NCBI GenBank assembly: GCA_013399895.1
Contig: VXBA01002622.1
Coordinates: 62,001-126,000, forward strand
Length of the DNA stretch: 64,000 bases
Source of the DNA: Serilophus lunatus
Taxonomy: Eukaryota; Chordata; Aves; Passeriformes; Eurylaimidae
Reading direction: 5' to 3'
This document shows positions 41,560-51,638 of this stretch, piece by piece. Every line of letters begins with the position of its first letter. Within the stretch, counting starts at the first letter, position 1. Made by a program: the position numbers and the translations under genes. The notes under the pieces are model-generated. The model saw only the letters and a program-made list of their open reading frames with translations. It searched no databases and was not told the origin of the DNA.

Positions 41560-41800
41560 TCTTTGGTTCTACCACAGTTTGTACTGCATGCAATACATAC
41601 ATAAGGATATCCTGTCCCAAAATGAACTTCTGAGTTTCTTCATTTCTCACAACAGTCATTGTCTTCAGACACTCAGGCTCACTATGGATCTCTGACAGGT
41701 GACAGCTGTTTTTTTCTGGTTATTCTGTCTCTTTCCCTGCATCCAAATTTGTTAGAGCAAAAGGCTCCTGACTTCTAGTCAACAGACTGCAAAGAGAGGC
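41560..41800 (-). pseudogene. ERV pol remnant: RT connection domain
   Basis: Minus-strand translation gives SQEPFALTNLDAGKE, then after a frame break KTMTVVRNEETQKFILGQDI, LMYVLHAVQTVVEPKRGH and, across an in-frame stop, CQAVLLKL. This matches the connection region of gammaretroviral RT ('KPF.L..D...', 'L...LT.GQ.L....PHAV..L', 'W.S...M..YQALLL'). The active-site YxDD part of RT is not seen upstream. I first read ILGQDIL as a protease motif, but the flanking matches fit RT much better. Confidence 0.75.
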
Positions 41801-41803
41801 ATC

Positions 41804-42499
41804 TCAAAACCATTTTAAACCATCTGTTACTTCGCATTTCATTAATGATTTCAATTTAAGAAAACCCTCTATCACAGAGGCTATCTCTTTGTAATGTTCT
41901 AGTTCCAAAGACTTCAGGAAGTGTGAAAGGTATAGGTTTTGCTGAATTACACTATCTATAGAAAACTCTGTGTGTTTCTTAGCAACCACCCTTCCCATGT
42001 TTTTAGGCTCAGCCGTGTCCATGGTGAATGCATAGACAGGGCTGCTTGCTGCCTGGGCACTGGCAGAAGTTGTCTTACCTCTGCCCATTCTCAAAACTAG
42101 AGTCAGGATAGAGAAAGGTGGCACCACAGCCCCTCTGGGCTTCACAGCTGCGGTTGGGGACAGGGTTATTCTTTCTACAGCAGCCAAGGAAGCTGCTAGG
42201 GTTTCCCCCTCTGTCCCACTTTGCTTAGCAATGGGGCTGTGTGTTTCTGAAACTTTGAGAATCACTTTATTTCCTTTCAGCTCTTTGCCGTTTCTCTCTT
42301 CACTCACTGGGACTCCTTCTCTAGGCAAGCATGGATCTGTGTTTTTGTTAGTAGCTGTTGCTGTGGTTGCTGCTTGGTCCAGGGTGGGGAGATGCTGGCT
42401 TGACACTGTACGGGCTCTGCACCCTGCCAGCCCCAGCAGCTGGGCACGGACCTTGCACAAAACTGGATGCGCTGGGCAGGTCCCGTTCACAGCTGGCAC
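41804..42499 (-). pseudogene. Unassigned 231-codon open frame at the 5' end of the ERV coding remnant
   Basis: This is the second-longest open frame in the window, placed just upstream of the RT connection remnant, where gag, protease and early RT would lie in an intact ERV. I recognise no capsid, Cys-His box or protease motif in it. It opens with GTG, not ATG, inside the inverted LTR-end fragment, and the first ATG is about codon 138. An in-frame stop (TAA 42512-42514) lies just upstream. It is rich in Ala, Thr, Ser and Lys in the first half, with a helix-like C-terminal part near NLYLSHFLKSLELEHYKEIA. It may be decayed gag or a chance open frame. Confidence 0.35.
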
Positions 42500-42534
42500 T
42501 GCGTGTTTGTGTTATTTCTTATCTGTTTCAGGCA
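42478..42534 (+). repeat. Inverted fragment of the class I ERV LTR end (U5-like)
   Basis: The 37 bp at 42498-42534 match the reverse complement of 45065-45101 with two mismatches, and weaker similarity extends about 20 bp further left. Like the LTRs it ends in CA (GTTTCAGGCA). It is in the opposite orientation to both full LTR copies and lies at the junction between the ERV coding remnant and the NCAPH retrocopy. Confidence 0.8.
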
Positions 42535-42689
42535 ACAGGTTCTGCAATCCCTGGTTTAGGAAGCTGATGCCTTATCCATCATCCCACTTTGATCCTGCTC
42601 CGATTCGCACTTTGACCACCGCCGACCCATCACAATTGGCACTGGTTGACCCCCAGTACGGGGCCCCCGGCAACTTGGCCGTCCGCACG

Positions 42690-45064
42690 CCATGCGGCGC
42701 CCCCTCCCCGCAGTCACTGAGCTCCAGGACTCACTGAGTGCCCCAACAACAATGAGTGGGAGCGGCAGCAGCACTGGTGCTCCAGAGCTCTGGATTCATC
42801 GCTTGGCCTCAGCTCCCCTGCGCCCAGGCAGGAGGCCTGGCAGGTTCTGCAGTGGAGCAACATGCAGATCTCAGAGCACTATGCAACTTGCATCAAGCTG
42901 CCCACAGAAAACAAAACTACCGTAAAAAATGCCCTTGGTTTGCACCTTATCGGCTATGTGACTGAGATCCTGAAGAAGAAGAACTGAGTTCACCAACTTC
43001 AAGATGGCAGGTGGGATGCTGGATGCGAGTGCCAAGATCTACTTGGAGCGTGTGGACACACCTACAAAGTCCTGGGAGGCTTGGCCAGGGATTCAGCACC
43101 TGCAATGGACCTGGAGAGCCTGGAGGGAGGGTATAGTCCAGCTCCCAAGGCCATCAGGAAAGATCAACCCAAGAAAAAAATATTCCTTCAAAACCGTCGA
43201 GCAGAACCTCAACAGCATCAGTGTGTCTGAGGCCACTCGCAAGAGTGAGGTGGATCCCATGTTCCAGAAAACAGCAGCATCCTTTGATGAGTGCAATACA
43301 GCTCCCAGAGCTTCCAAAGCGAGCTCCAATTCGAGTCCAGGATTGTTCCTTTCCCTTCCTCAGATACTCTCCCACTGCCTAACTCAGAACCTGGTAAAGT
43401 GCTGGATTTAAGGCCCCTGCTGGTTCAGTGCCTTGAAAAACATCAAATCTGCTCTTCCCTGGCTAGATTCCAGTTCACAAAGTGGGATGAGTAGTCCCAC
43501 AAAGAGTCTGTGTCAGCTCTGCTGGATAAATTCCAGAGAAGCGATTAAGTGTTTGATCCCAATGTGGGGATGGAGAGTGATGGGGAGGGCTGTGCCCCAC
43601 CCCCGTCAGAGGATGACTTCCAGTCAGATTCCTTCCAGTCAGATTCCCCCTAGAGCACAGCAGCCAAAAAGATTGAGGAATTCACAGATAACATCAACTC
43701 CTTCAGAACCATCAGCCTGGACCAGATCAAGAGGACTGTTGCTTTCTGAGTGGGGAACACTGGGACCATGTGCCATCATCTCTCCATGAATCCAAGGGAC
43801 TATTCCTACTTCAGCCCCTGCACCCTGCCCATGTGGGTTGGCCCTGAGCACTGGCGCTTCAGACCCCAACACATATCCAACACCAGCTCCAACCGAGAGA
43901 CCAGGAAAAGGAATGTAAAGAAAGTGTTTGAGCTGGACTTTGAGGAGAACGTTGACTTCGAGGCCAATTCTGTAAGACCAAGGCACCTGTGACTCTGGCC
44001 AAATCCATCCTGGAAAGCCAGAATACGTGGAGCGCCACTCTCTCCACAGACTTCAGCTATGACCCTCAGAACCTCATCGAACTGTTCTTCAAACCACGTC
44101 AAGCTCAGCAGGATGTTGAAGTCGGTCAACACGATGGATAATGAAGCTGAAATTGAGGTCTATAATGACAACCCCAATGACACCTCCAACTTCTGCCCTG
44201 TGCTCCAAGTCCCTGATAGCGACATTGACAACAGTCACAATGATCCTGGGCTGTTCCCAGCCCTTCCCAAGGGGCTGGAGCCCAGTGGGATTCCCAGAAG
44301 GATACCCAGCAGGGCAGCCTGTGGGGAGCTGGATCTGCTAGAGGAGCCATACAAGATGCCTAAATTTGAGGTCCACTATACCAAGACTGCCAAGAAAATG
44401 GACATGAGGAGGCTGAAGACGAACATATGGAAGGCTCCTGACCAAGGGACAGGTGGAAGGTGCTGAGAAGGACAAGGAGAAAGGTCAGGACAAGGACAGT
44501 GGTGATGGTGGGAGAGAAGCTCCTGAGTGACATCATCAAGGATCTGCAGCATAGGCTCCCTGCTGCCATGGTAAGCAACCTGTCTGCACCCTTGGCCTTC
44601 ATGTGCCTCCTGCACTTGGACAGTGAGAAGAACCTGCAGCTAGAGGGCACAGAGGACCTGTCTGATGTCTTGGTGAAGCGAGGCAACTGTGCCCCTGGAA
44701 TGGTCCTGGGATGGAGCTCAGTATTCCAGCCCCAGACTCTCATCAGTGGTAGATGTTTGTCCTCCCAGCTGAGAAATCTCACCAGTCACTGCACTTCAGC
44801 AAGAATTTGAAGCCAAGGATGTCCTGCTAGGCCTCAGGACCTGCACAGATGGACAGTTGTAGCTCAGCCTTCCTGGCTCCTGCTGTCTCTGGTCCATCTG
44901 CAATTCCCTGGGAACAGAGGGAAGTTCCTCCATCTCACTGTGAACCACCAGTGCCCACAGCAGGAGATTCCTCTGTGTGTCCCAGAAAGTTCCTCTGTGC
45001 CCTAAAAGGTTCATCTGTGTGTCCCAAAAGTTCCCTCTCTGTCCCATCTGGGATGCCAGTCTAT
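42690..45064 (+). pseudogene. NCAPH: Processed (intronless) NCAPH retropseudogene
   Basis: NCAPH is the kleisin subunit of condensin I, bridging SMC2/SMC4 and the HEAT subunits for mitotic chromosome compaction. Conserved NCAPH blocks occur here in the right order and without introns: NNNEWERQQHWCSRALD near 42755 (counterpart of the family's NDDEKERLQ segment), MQISEHYATCIKLPTENK near 42860, TNFKMAGGMLDASAKIY near 42990, SVSEATRKSEVDPMFQKTAA near 43220, FQFTKWDE near 43470, SMNPRDYSYFSPCTLPMW near 43790, VFELDFEENVDF near 43925, YNDNPNDTSNFCP near 44165, HYTKTAKKMDMRRLK near 44375 and LEGTEDLSDVLVKRG near 44640-44685. The frame is broken by stops (TAG 43492-43494, TAA 43546-43548 among others) and several frameshifts, and the normal stop after the last block is lost. 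The genuine gene has many exons, so the compact form means an mRNA-derived copy. No poly(A) tail is visible, and 44,690-45,064 would be 3' UTR or ERV leader. The exact 5' edge is uncertain: similarity is weak before 42,755. It cannot encode condensin. Confidence 0.93.
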
Positions 45065-45697
45065 TGCCAGAAACAGATAAGAAATAACCCAAACACGCAG
45101 TCTACAGAGGTGAAGGGAGAGTGCAGCTTTGGATCATCAGACATCGACAGTAAAGAGGAAAATCATAACAATCTCTTCATTTTTATACCTTTCAGAGTGT
45201 CCTCCCCTCTAGGACCCAAGAGCTGAAGAAGGAGCTGAACTGAAAGTGAAAGGACTGACCATGCCATGTAAGGAAGATGCTTGTACAACACGGCAGTGTC
45301 TGATTGGACGAGAGAGAAGCGATATGAGAATTGCTTCTCAGTGATTAGAAAAGTATAAACTATATGTAGATTATGAAAGGGTATTCTTGTGAACAATAAA
45401 CGGATTTCTCCTCTGACACTACATCTGTGTGGTCGTGTGTCTTTGGGGGGATCCGGGAAGCCACACTCCCCCCATATTATCCAACTCAAGTCTACCTTAC
45501 TACTACATCCCCTAAACATCCAACAGGATGGTCCCTTGTTACCTATCTCCACTCCAGTTCAGCCCCTTGTAGGCCTGAAAGCCTAACTCTGTCTTGATTT
45601 ACTATCCCACTTATCTATACACAGGAATGCAAACATCCTAGAACACAGGCTCTTCTGGCCCTTAATATTCCAAGTGAATTCCACAAAATATTAAGCA
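45065..45697 (-). mobile_element. Second (5'-positioned) LTR copy of the class I ERV, interrupted
   Basis: Same sequence family and orientation as 39252-39658: plus-strand start TGCCAGAAACAG, shared blocks TTTTTATACCTTTCAG and CCAGTTCAGCCCCTTGTAGG, and similar end AATATTAAGCA. Compared with the other copy it lacks about 22 bp and the terminal ~20 bp, and carries a 258-bp insertion plus its target duplication. Differences of roughly 4% over a 200-bp comparable block would fit an old 5'/3' LTR pair, but I counted them by eye. The minus-strand sequence next to it, TGGCATCCCAGATGGGAC (about 45041-45058), could be a decayed primer-binding site, although it starts 6 nt from the LTR rather than the usual 2-3. 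Confidence 0.8.
45208..45465 (+). mobile_element. Nested solo LTR-like insertion, 258 bp
   Basis: The insertion splits the LTR at 45065-45697. It is bounded by a perfect 6-bp direct repeat CTCCCC (45202-45207 and 45466-45471), while the sister LTR near 39392 shows the uninterrupted sequence GTGTCCTCCCCCCATATTAT. The insert has a TATA-like AAAGTATAAAC, then an AATAAA signal in GAACAATAAACGG, a layout typical of a short avian LTR read on the plus strand, and it ends GGGAAGCCACA. Six-bp duplications are typical of class II (alpha/beta-like, 'ERVK') elements. Its left end reads TC rather than TG, probably a mutation. Confidence 0.8.
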
Positions 45698-48600
45698 CAA
45701 TTTAAACACAACTTAAACCTTAGCAACTTCCAATGTGTTCCTTTAGGCCATTTTTGATACCTAAAAATTAAACCACACTTGATTTTAGTTTTTCAGGTGG
45801 TGAGGATTTTTGCAAAGCCATGCAGATCTCTGCAGTGGTGCTCAGTCCTATGCCAGCCTCAGAAGAGGCACTCCACGAGGAGAGGCAGGAGTGGCTTGGA
45901 GGTCTCTCAGTCTCTTGGCCCACCAGCTCTTGTTAAATTGTGAGGGAATGGAACAATTTCACACATTTCTCACTCTTTGCTAGTTGGATTCCCACATCCC
46001 ATCAGTCTGTATCCTCACTGAACCTCAGCAGTGAGCAGGACACCGTCCAGTTTTCCTCACTGTCCTGTTCACCAGGGAGCCACATCATCCTCCTCCTTGT
46101 CCTCCATCCCAGCCTCACCTCAGCTAGCACCTGAAGTCCTGTGTGCCCCTCACAGCCTCTCGTGCCCCCTCACAACCTCACTGCACAGTTTTTCCATTAG
46201 AGAGTTAGAATCCTCTAAGAGAAATTGCAGGATTTACAATCTGGACCATTTGCAGAAACATGGTCTCATAACTGACTTTTTCCACTCAGTTAAGAAACTG
46301 CAAGACAGTAAATGGGTCTATATCACCCTGACAAAAAACAAGATGCAGCGTTAACACAGAAACCACAGCCTGCTACTAAAACAGTGCTGTATACAGTGAC
46401 TGAGATTCTTACAAGGTCCACAGGCAGCATTTTTCCATATTTGCTATACAAGCAGCAGAGAATGGCAGCAGTGAAAAGGACAAGTGCTACAAAAACAAGC
46501 AGGAGCAAACTCTTTGGATTTAACTGTGCCCCCATCTGGAGCAGGACAGCAGGGAGGCAATGGCACAGCTTGGGAGATGCAGGGCTATGGGCTTCTTCCA
46601 GGGTTTGCAGAAAGATTTCCTCCTGGCCCAGCAGAAGCGCAAGTCTGCAACCCAACAAAGTGCTTTACCAAAATTAAAAATGGCAAACAGTCAGTCCTTT
46701 GTGAAAGAATGAGATTCAATAAAATCCAGTGGTTTCACACAGACACCAGGACACAAGGATACTGCTGTGACAATTACCTCCCATTCTGTGCCAATAAGAA
46801 GCACTGTCAAAAGCAGCGGATGCTCAACAAGCCCTTACAGCTAATGAGACCCTGTCTATCTCTGTGTTTAAGCTGGCTGCCTTCCTCCTTGTAACCACCA
46901 CTTCAGAGCAGCACTGGCTGGTTCCAGAAGTAAAAGAATTTTTACAGAAGCAAAAGTATTTTTATCACTCTTCATCAAGCTAATGTATTTCCATGTTCTT
47001 TCTTACCAAAACCCCAATTACCACATCACAGACTGAAGTTAAATATTACCAGGTAAAACTTTGCATAGGCCTGTTTAACTCCGGCTTCACATCTAAAGGG
47101 TTAGGAATACAGCTGAGAACACACTAATTGCTGACAACTGTCATCTTACACCAGCCCTGTTACATAGTAATGGACAAAATTTAAATCCCTATGGAAGAGG
47201 TTTAAGCAAAAAGGTACCTCTCTGGCACTTGAAATATGACTCAAGCCATTATTGTTGCCCACTTGACAGCTAATAATGACAGTAGCCATTAATCATCCTT
47301 CAAGATAAGCCTGAACTATGTACATATGATTATAGTAGGAAAGCACTGCAGCCTGTTACTTATAAAGGCCACAAGGTTTGGTTGTTGGAGCCTTTTAAAT
47401 GAAAAAGTCACTAAACTGGTCAAAAACATCTCAAATTCCATTGTTAAAGGAGAATACTTAGTATGTGACCAGATCAAAAATGAGAATGAAATTAGCAACT
47501 AGTGGACCAATGCTGATTCATTAGAAACCAGGCTTAATTCCCCCTCTGTTACCACTTTTGGGAAGATAAGACTTTTCAAAAGATAAAACAATTTTATCAA
47601 TATTACAGTCATCTCTTTTGTCATGTAAGTCTGCAGAACCCCTTCTCATATCACTCTGTTTCTTCTGACAAAATTATTTGGGCTTGTCCAATCCAGTAGC
47701 TCTGGAGAAGCAAGACTGTGGCAGCACTGCCTACCCAGGTCCAGCCAGCAGCAAGACAGCTCTTGATCTATCCAGCAGCTGGCTCTGGATCCTTTAATCT
47801 CCCAGTTACCTCACACAGTCCTCTGTACACACCTACACACACACACTGCAGATACCCCTGTAACTGCCCGTAGATTTTCATTCTGTCTCATAGCTGGTGC
47901 TGGATCCTCAGCCTCCAGGCCAGTATGCTTAAAACAGCTGCTTCTGTGTACCTGCTTCAGGGAAGATACATGCAAGAATTTGCAACAGAGGCCATATTTG
48001 TTATTTTTTATCTATTTTTCATCTTCTATTTTGTGTAACCCGTTTTGTAAGACCTACATCTTCAACAACTGCAGCTCATAAACCTTTCCTCCCAATATCC
48101 TCCAGTGACCATTCTACAGTGGCATTTAAAAGACTGGATAGCAGAGGAATTTGTTTTACTCTACCACAGACTATTCTTAGAATGAGAGCTGGACTGCTTT
48201 ACGTTTCAAATGCCATCACTTTTTTTTCACCTTTCCTTTCTAACTTTCAAAAGAAGAAAAACTTAATGGTGATTTTTTTTCAGGGGATCCTAAAGGAGCA
48301 GCTTAAGTGTAATTCTAAACTGCTTTTGAAAAATGGCTGTCCAGGACATCTGGAAACAAAGGGATTACCGGTATTTGATTTCAGTTTGAAAGAACTTTGC
48401 AAAGTTTGGAGCCTGTCACATCTCAACTACTTGAATAAGGACAGTATACACATGCAGCATAGCTCCTTTAATGTGAAAAAGGGGAAGAAACAAAACCACA
48501 AGGCAAGCAAAACTAGCTGAGATCAAACCAGAAAACTGACAGGGAAAAAATACTCTGCTCTATACTTCCATACACTATGGGTGTTAATTTATTTCGAAAG

Positions 48601-48767
48601 GAGCTCTGCTGAAATGTGTAGGACTGAATTTAGCACTCTTCTTCACTTGATCTTGAGCATCTTCCAGAAATAAACAACCATTCGCTTAATCCATGGAGAA
48701 TAAGGCTGCTTTTTCAGACTGCAAAGTGAAATCTACCTACAGTTTACCTGGTTTTAACTTGGCCTTT
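45698..48767. other. Anonymous DNA right of the ERV complex
   Basis: No gene recognised. Overlapping open frames at 46323-46658 (minus, with a hydrophobic stretch LLLLVFVALVLFTAAILCC) and 46484-46894 (plus, cysteine-rich) are unusual but unassigned. The 133-codon plus frame at 48119-48520 has no recognisable domain. Confidence 0.55.
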
Positions 48768-48960
48768 CCAGCGTGTCGCAGCGCCACAGCCAAGGCGCAT
48801 CTTCCCCGGCGCGGATCCCCCAGACCCGATGCCGTGCCGCAGGCAGCCGCCACGAGAGGGCGCTCCAGCCCTGTCTGTGCTGGCGCTCCCACGCCCAGTC
48901 CGCGTTTCCCAGCAAAACCGTCCCGTAGGACGTGGCACCCGGATATTTTGCGTTGAGAAG
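48768..48960. other. Short GC-rich CpG cluster
   Basis: About 190 bp dense in CpG (TTCCCCGGCGCGGATCC near 48802, GATGCCGTGCCGCAGGCAG near 48828) within AT-rich surroundings, containing a CTCF-like motif and followed within about 25 bp by a run of 19 A. Function is unknown: it may be a small regulatory island or the end of a retroposed sequence. Confidence 0.5.
48850..48864 (+). promoter_or_regulatory. Candidate CTCF-binding motif
   Basis: CCACGAGAGGGCGCT matches the vertebrate CTCF core CCASYAGRKGGCRS at all but one position (G in place of Y). It sits in the GC-rich cluster about 4 kb beyond the PXYLP1 stop codon. Motif match only; no occupancy evidence. Confidence 0.45.
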
Positions 48961-48982
48961 CCTTCTAACCCACTCCCGAATG

Positions 48983-49001
48983 AAAAAAAAAAAAAAAAAA
49001 A
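48983..49001 (+). repeat. A19 homopolymer run
   Basis: Nineteen consecutive A just downstream of the GC-rich cluster. It could be a retroposition tail or a simple repeat. No matching target duplication was recognised. Confidence 0.8.
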
Positions 49002-50177
49002 TAGAATACTACAGCTCAAGCCATTCGGCATTCACAACGTGCAAGGAGCGTTTGAAACTAAAGCTATTAAACCTCTCAGAACTGAAACAAAAAGGAGGGA
49101 GTCAGCACTGCACTGGAAAATGAGCTGAATCGTGTGAGGAAGCATTACACACTTTTCACTCACGGTACAAACACTCAACGGGTTTCAGTTTCTAAATATT
49201 GTGTTTAGCACACAACAAAACATCCCTCTTACACATCAAGTTCAAGCCAACAGCAAGATCTCCATCAGCATTTCTTAAAGAAGCAGTTTTTACTTCTGCT
49301 CTACCATTTGATTAAAGAGTGTAACTGCATAAGTCAATGTTTCCCAGCTCATAGGTCTGATTCATCAGTGTACACCTACAGAAAGACTTCATCAGTTTCA
49401 GAATAAATAAATTCCCACCAATTCCTCTTTTTGTTCTTCAGGTGGTTAGATTTGTTACCTTAATTCAAATATAAATCCACGTGAAATTGCAAATTGAATC
49501 ATAAATTAGGTCAAACTTCAAAAGCTAATGATTAATCAACTTCAATAATGCAGTTTGTTTATCAGTCTGTCTCCACAGCTAGGTCAGAGGTTTTTGAGAA
49601 CGATCTCAGCCTTGTACCTCTTTCTTTTAGCACTTCCAGTGGCACTGGAGATGGATCAAGTCTTTCCTTGCTGCAGACCCTCTGAGTATGTGGCTTAGAA
49701 GAGATGAGCATCTTCATAAACTATGTATACACAGAAGAATAATTAGCTATCATTATTGGTTTGGGGGTTTTTTTGTTTTGTTTGTTTTTTGTTTTTTTTT
49801 CTTTAGACGGGTGGTACTGCCCACCCAGTGACACCCAGACAAACAGGTGAGCAGGGGCTACAACGTACCAAATGGGCTCTTTTTCACACTGCCTGCTACA
49901 GGAAAAAAGGTAAATGATGTGACACAAGCACAAAGCTACTAAAAGACAGGAAAAAAATACTTTTTGCTTGACTGATCTGCATCTTCAGCCATCTAAACGA
50001 TATGAGGAATCTCACCCTTCCATAAGGAAAATCTGGAGCAAAATTTTCAGAGTTAATTCATCAATCCAGGTTTCTTGACACTGCCCTGACCACAGAGGAA
50101 GGCCATTCTGGCTGAAATAGCTGCCATGCTCTTTATCACATCCAGAACAAGAGGTGGAGTTACTAGAGATTCCCCAC
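49002..50177. other. Gene-free DNA
   Basis: Nothing recognised beyond a T/G-rich low-complexity patch near 49760-49800. Confidence 0.65.
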
Positions 50178-50325
50178 TGATGGGGGCCAAGGTGACTGAG
50201 GGACTGGAGCACCTCCTGCACGAAGGTGGGCTGAAAGAGATGGGACCGCTTAGCCCAGAGAAGAGAAGGGTCAGGGCAATCTCCTCAGTGTGTATAAACA
50301 CCCAAAGGGAAGGTGATGAAGAGAG
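50178..50325 (+). mobile_element. CR1 LINE fragment (end of ORF2)
   Basis: GAGGGACTGGAGCACCTCCT, then GGCTGAAAGAGATGGGACCG and AGCCCAGAGAAGAGAAGGGT follow the CR1 segment encoding the C-terminal end of the reverse transcriptase protein. Confidence 0.8.
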
Positions 50326-51638
50326 AACAGAATTGAGAGAGAAACATGACTTCTCATACCTCTCTAAGCATAATGAAAATTCTGGATAGAGGATATCAAT
50401 ACATCATGTTCACTGTTCTTGCCATTATTAAGGACACCCTTCAACTCAGCAACATTGACTGAAATTAGACAGAAAAAGATCAACATTTGACATCTGGGGA
50501 AATCCACTGACAATCTGATCTTTCTACATCTGTTTCACTTTCTTCTGTGGCCATACAGACAAACACACTTTCTGGCACCCAACTTACCTGATTTATGCAG
50601 GGGGATTAACCCCAAGGTCTACACGAAACTTCCAGCAGAGTGCTTACTAGTTCACCAGCAACTAATGGTCCATAAAATCAATGCTTTCTTTTGTTGCTCT
50701 ACAAAAAAGGGAAGAAATTTGGAAAACAGCTGCAATATCCATTAATATCTGTGATCTCAGTGTTCCTTTGAGCCCAACAAACAAGAAATCCATCCCAAAT
50801 CACCAATTCATGACCCTACAACAGACAAAGGGGATCTTTCTGCACAAGGAAATAGAAAGAAAATACTCCTATCATGTGACTTCAAACAAAGATGCATATT
50901 AGCTGCTACTCCTAATGCAGGCTTTTTAAGACACCTAGGCTGGCATTTGCTGTTAAGGGTTCAATGTTTCTAAATAACACATTTGAAACACTAATACCAT
51001 ACCCACAGTCATGTTTTCTGCCCCACAGAAACAGTTCTGCAAATGATCACCAAATGGCATCAAAGCTGCAACAGATTAACACTGAAGAGCTACAGCTGCC
51101 CTGTGCTTGTAGCTCAACAGCTCTTTGGAGTATTTGCTATTTTGGACAAATGGTCCCATTCACCTAATTCATACAGTGAGCCCAACTTGCAGATTCTCGC
51201 TTCCTGTTTGCCCACCAGCACAAAAACACGGATGATGACAAACAGAGCTAGTCTCTTAGGCAGAAAATGTTTCCAGAGGTTACATACTTTAATGTGGTAC
51301 AAAAGCCCCAAATATTCTGTCAGCATTTCTAGTTCAGTATTCATGAAATGTTTACTTGCTCCTTCTCAGATTGGGAGCCAGAACATTTTAAGAACAGAAG
51401 TTAAGAATGCAAACACCTCAACAATAAATACTTGTTACTGCAAACAGCTAAGGAAGTTACAATAGACATAACAAAAGCATACAAAGATTCCCCAGAATTT
51501 TATTTCAAGAAATATTTCAAGAAATGTGTTCAAATGCAGCATAGAAAAGAGAGTGGACTGTCAATAGTCAGAGAACTTCTGCTGTGTTATGTTTTCTTTA
51601 ATAAACTAGCACCCGTTGAATCACAAGTCACAGACTAA
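50326..51638. other. Gene-free DNA downstream of PXYLP1
   Basis: No gene recognised. It may include the far end of the PXYLP1 3' UTR if a more distal polyadenylation site is used. Confidence 0.55.

Noticed and set aside
41560..41700. Retroviral protease, suggested by the ILGQDIL motif
   Set aside because: The surrounding residues (KPF-like segment before, HAVQTVVE and CQAVLL after, then RNase H) fit the RT connection domain in correct order. The protease reading has no DTG active site.
46484..46894. TGF-beta-family receptor ectodomain in the cysteine-rich frame
   Set aside because: Only a vague 'CF...CC...C' spacing is shared. Cysteine number and flanking residues do not align well enough to support a name.
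48119..48520. 133-codon plus-strand open frame
   Set aside because: No domain or similarity recognised and ordinary base composition. Length alone is not enough in 64 kb of AT-rich DNA.
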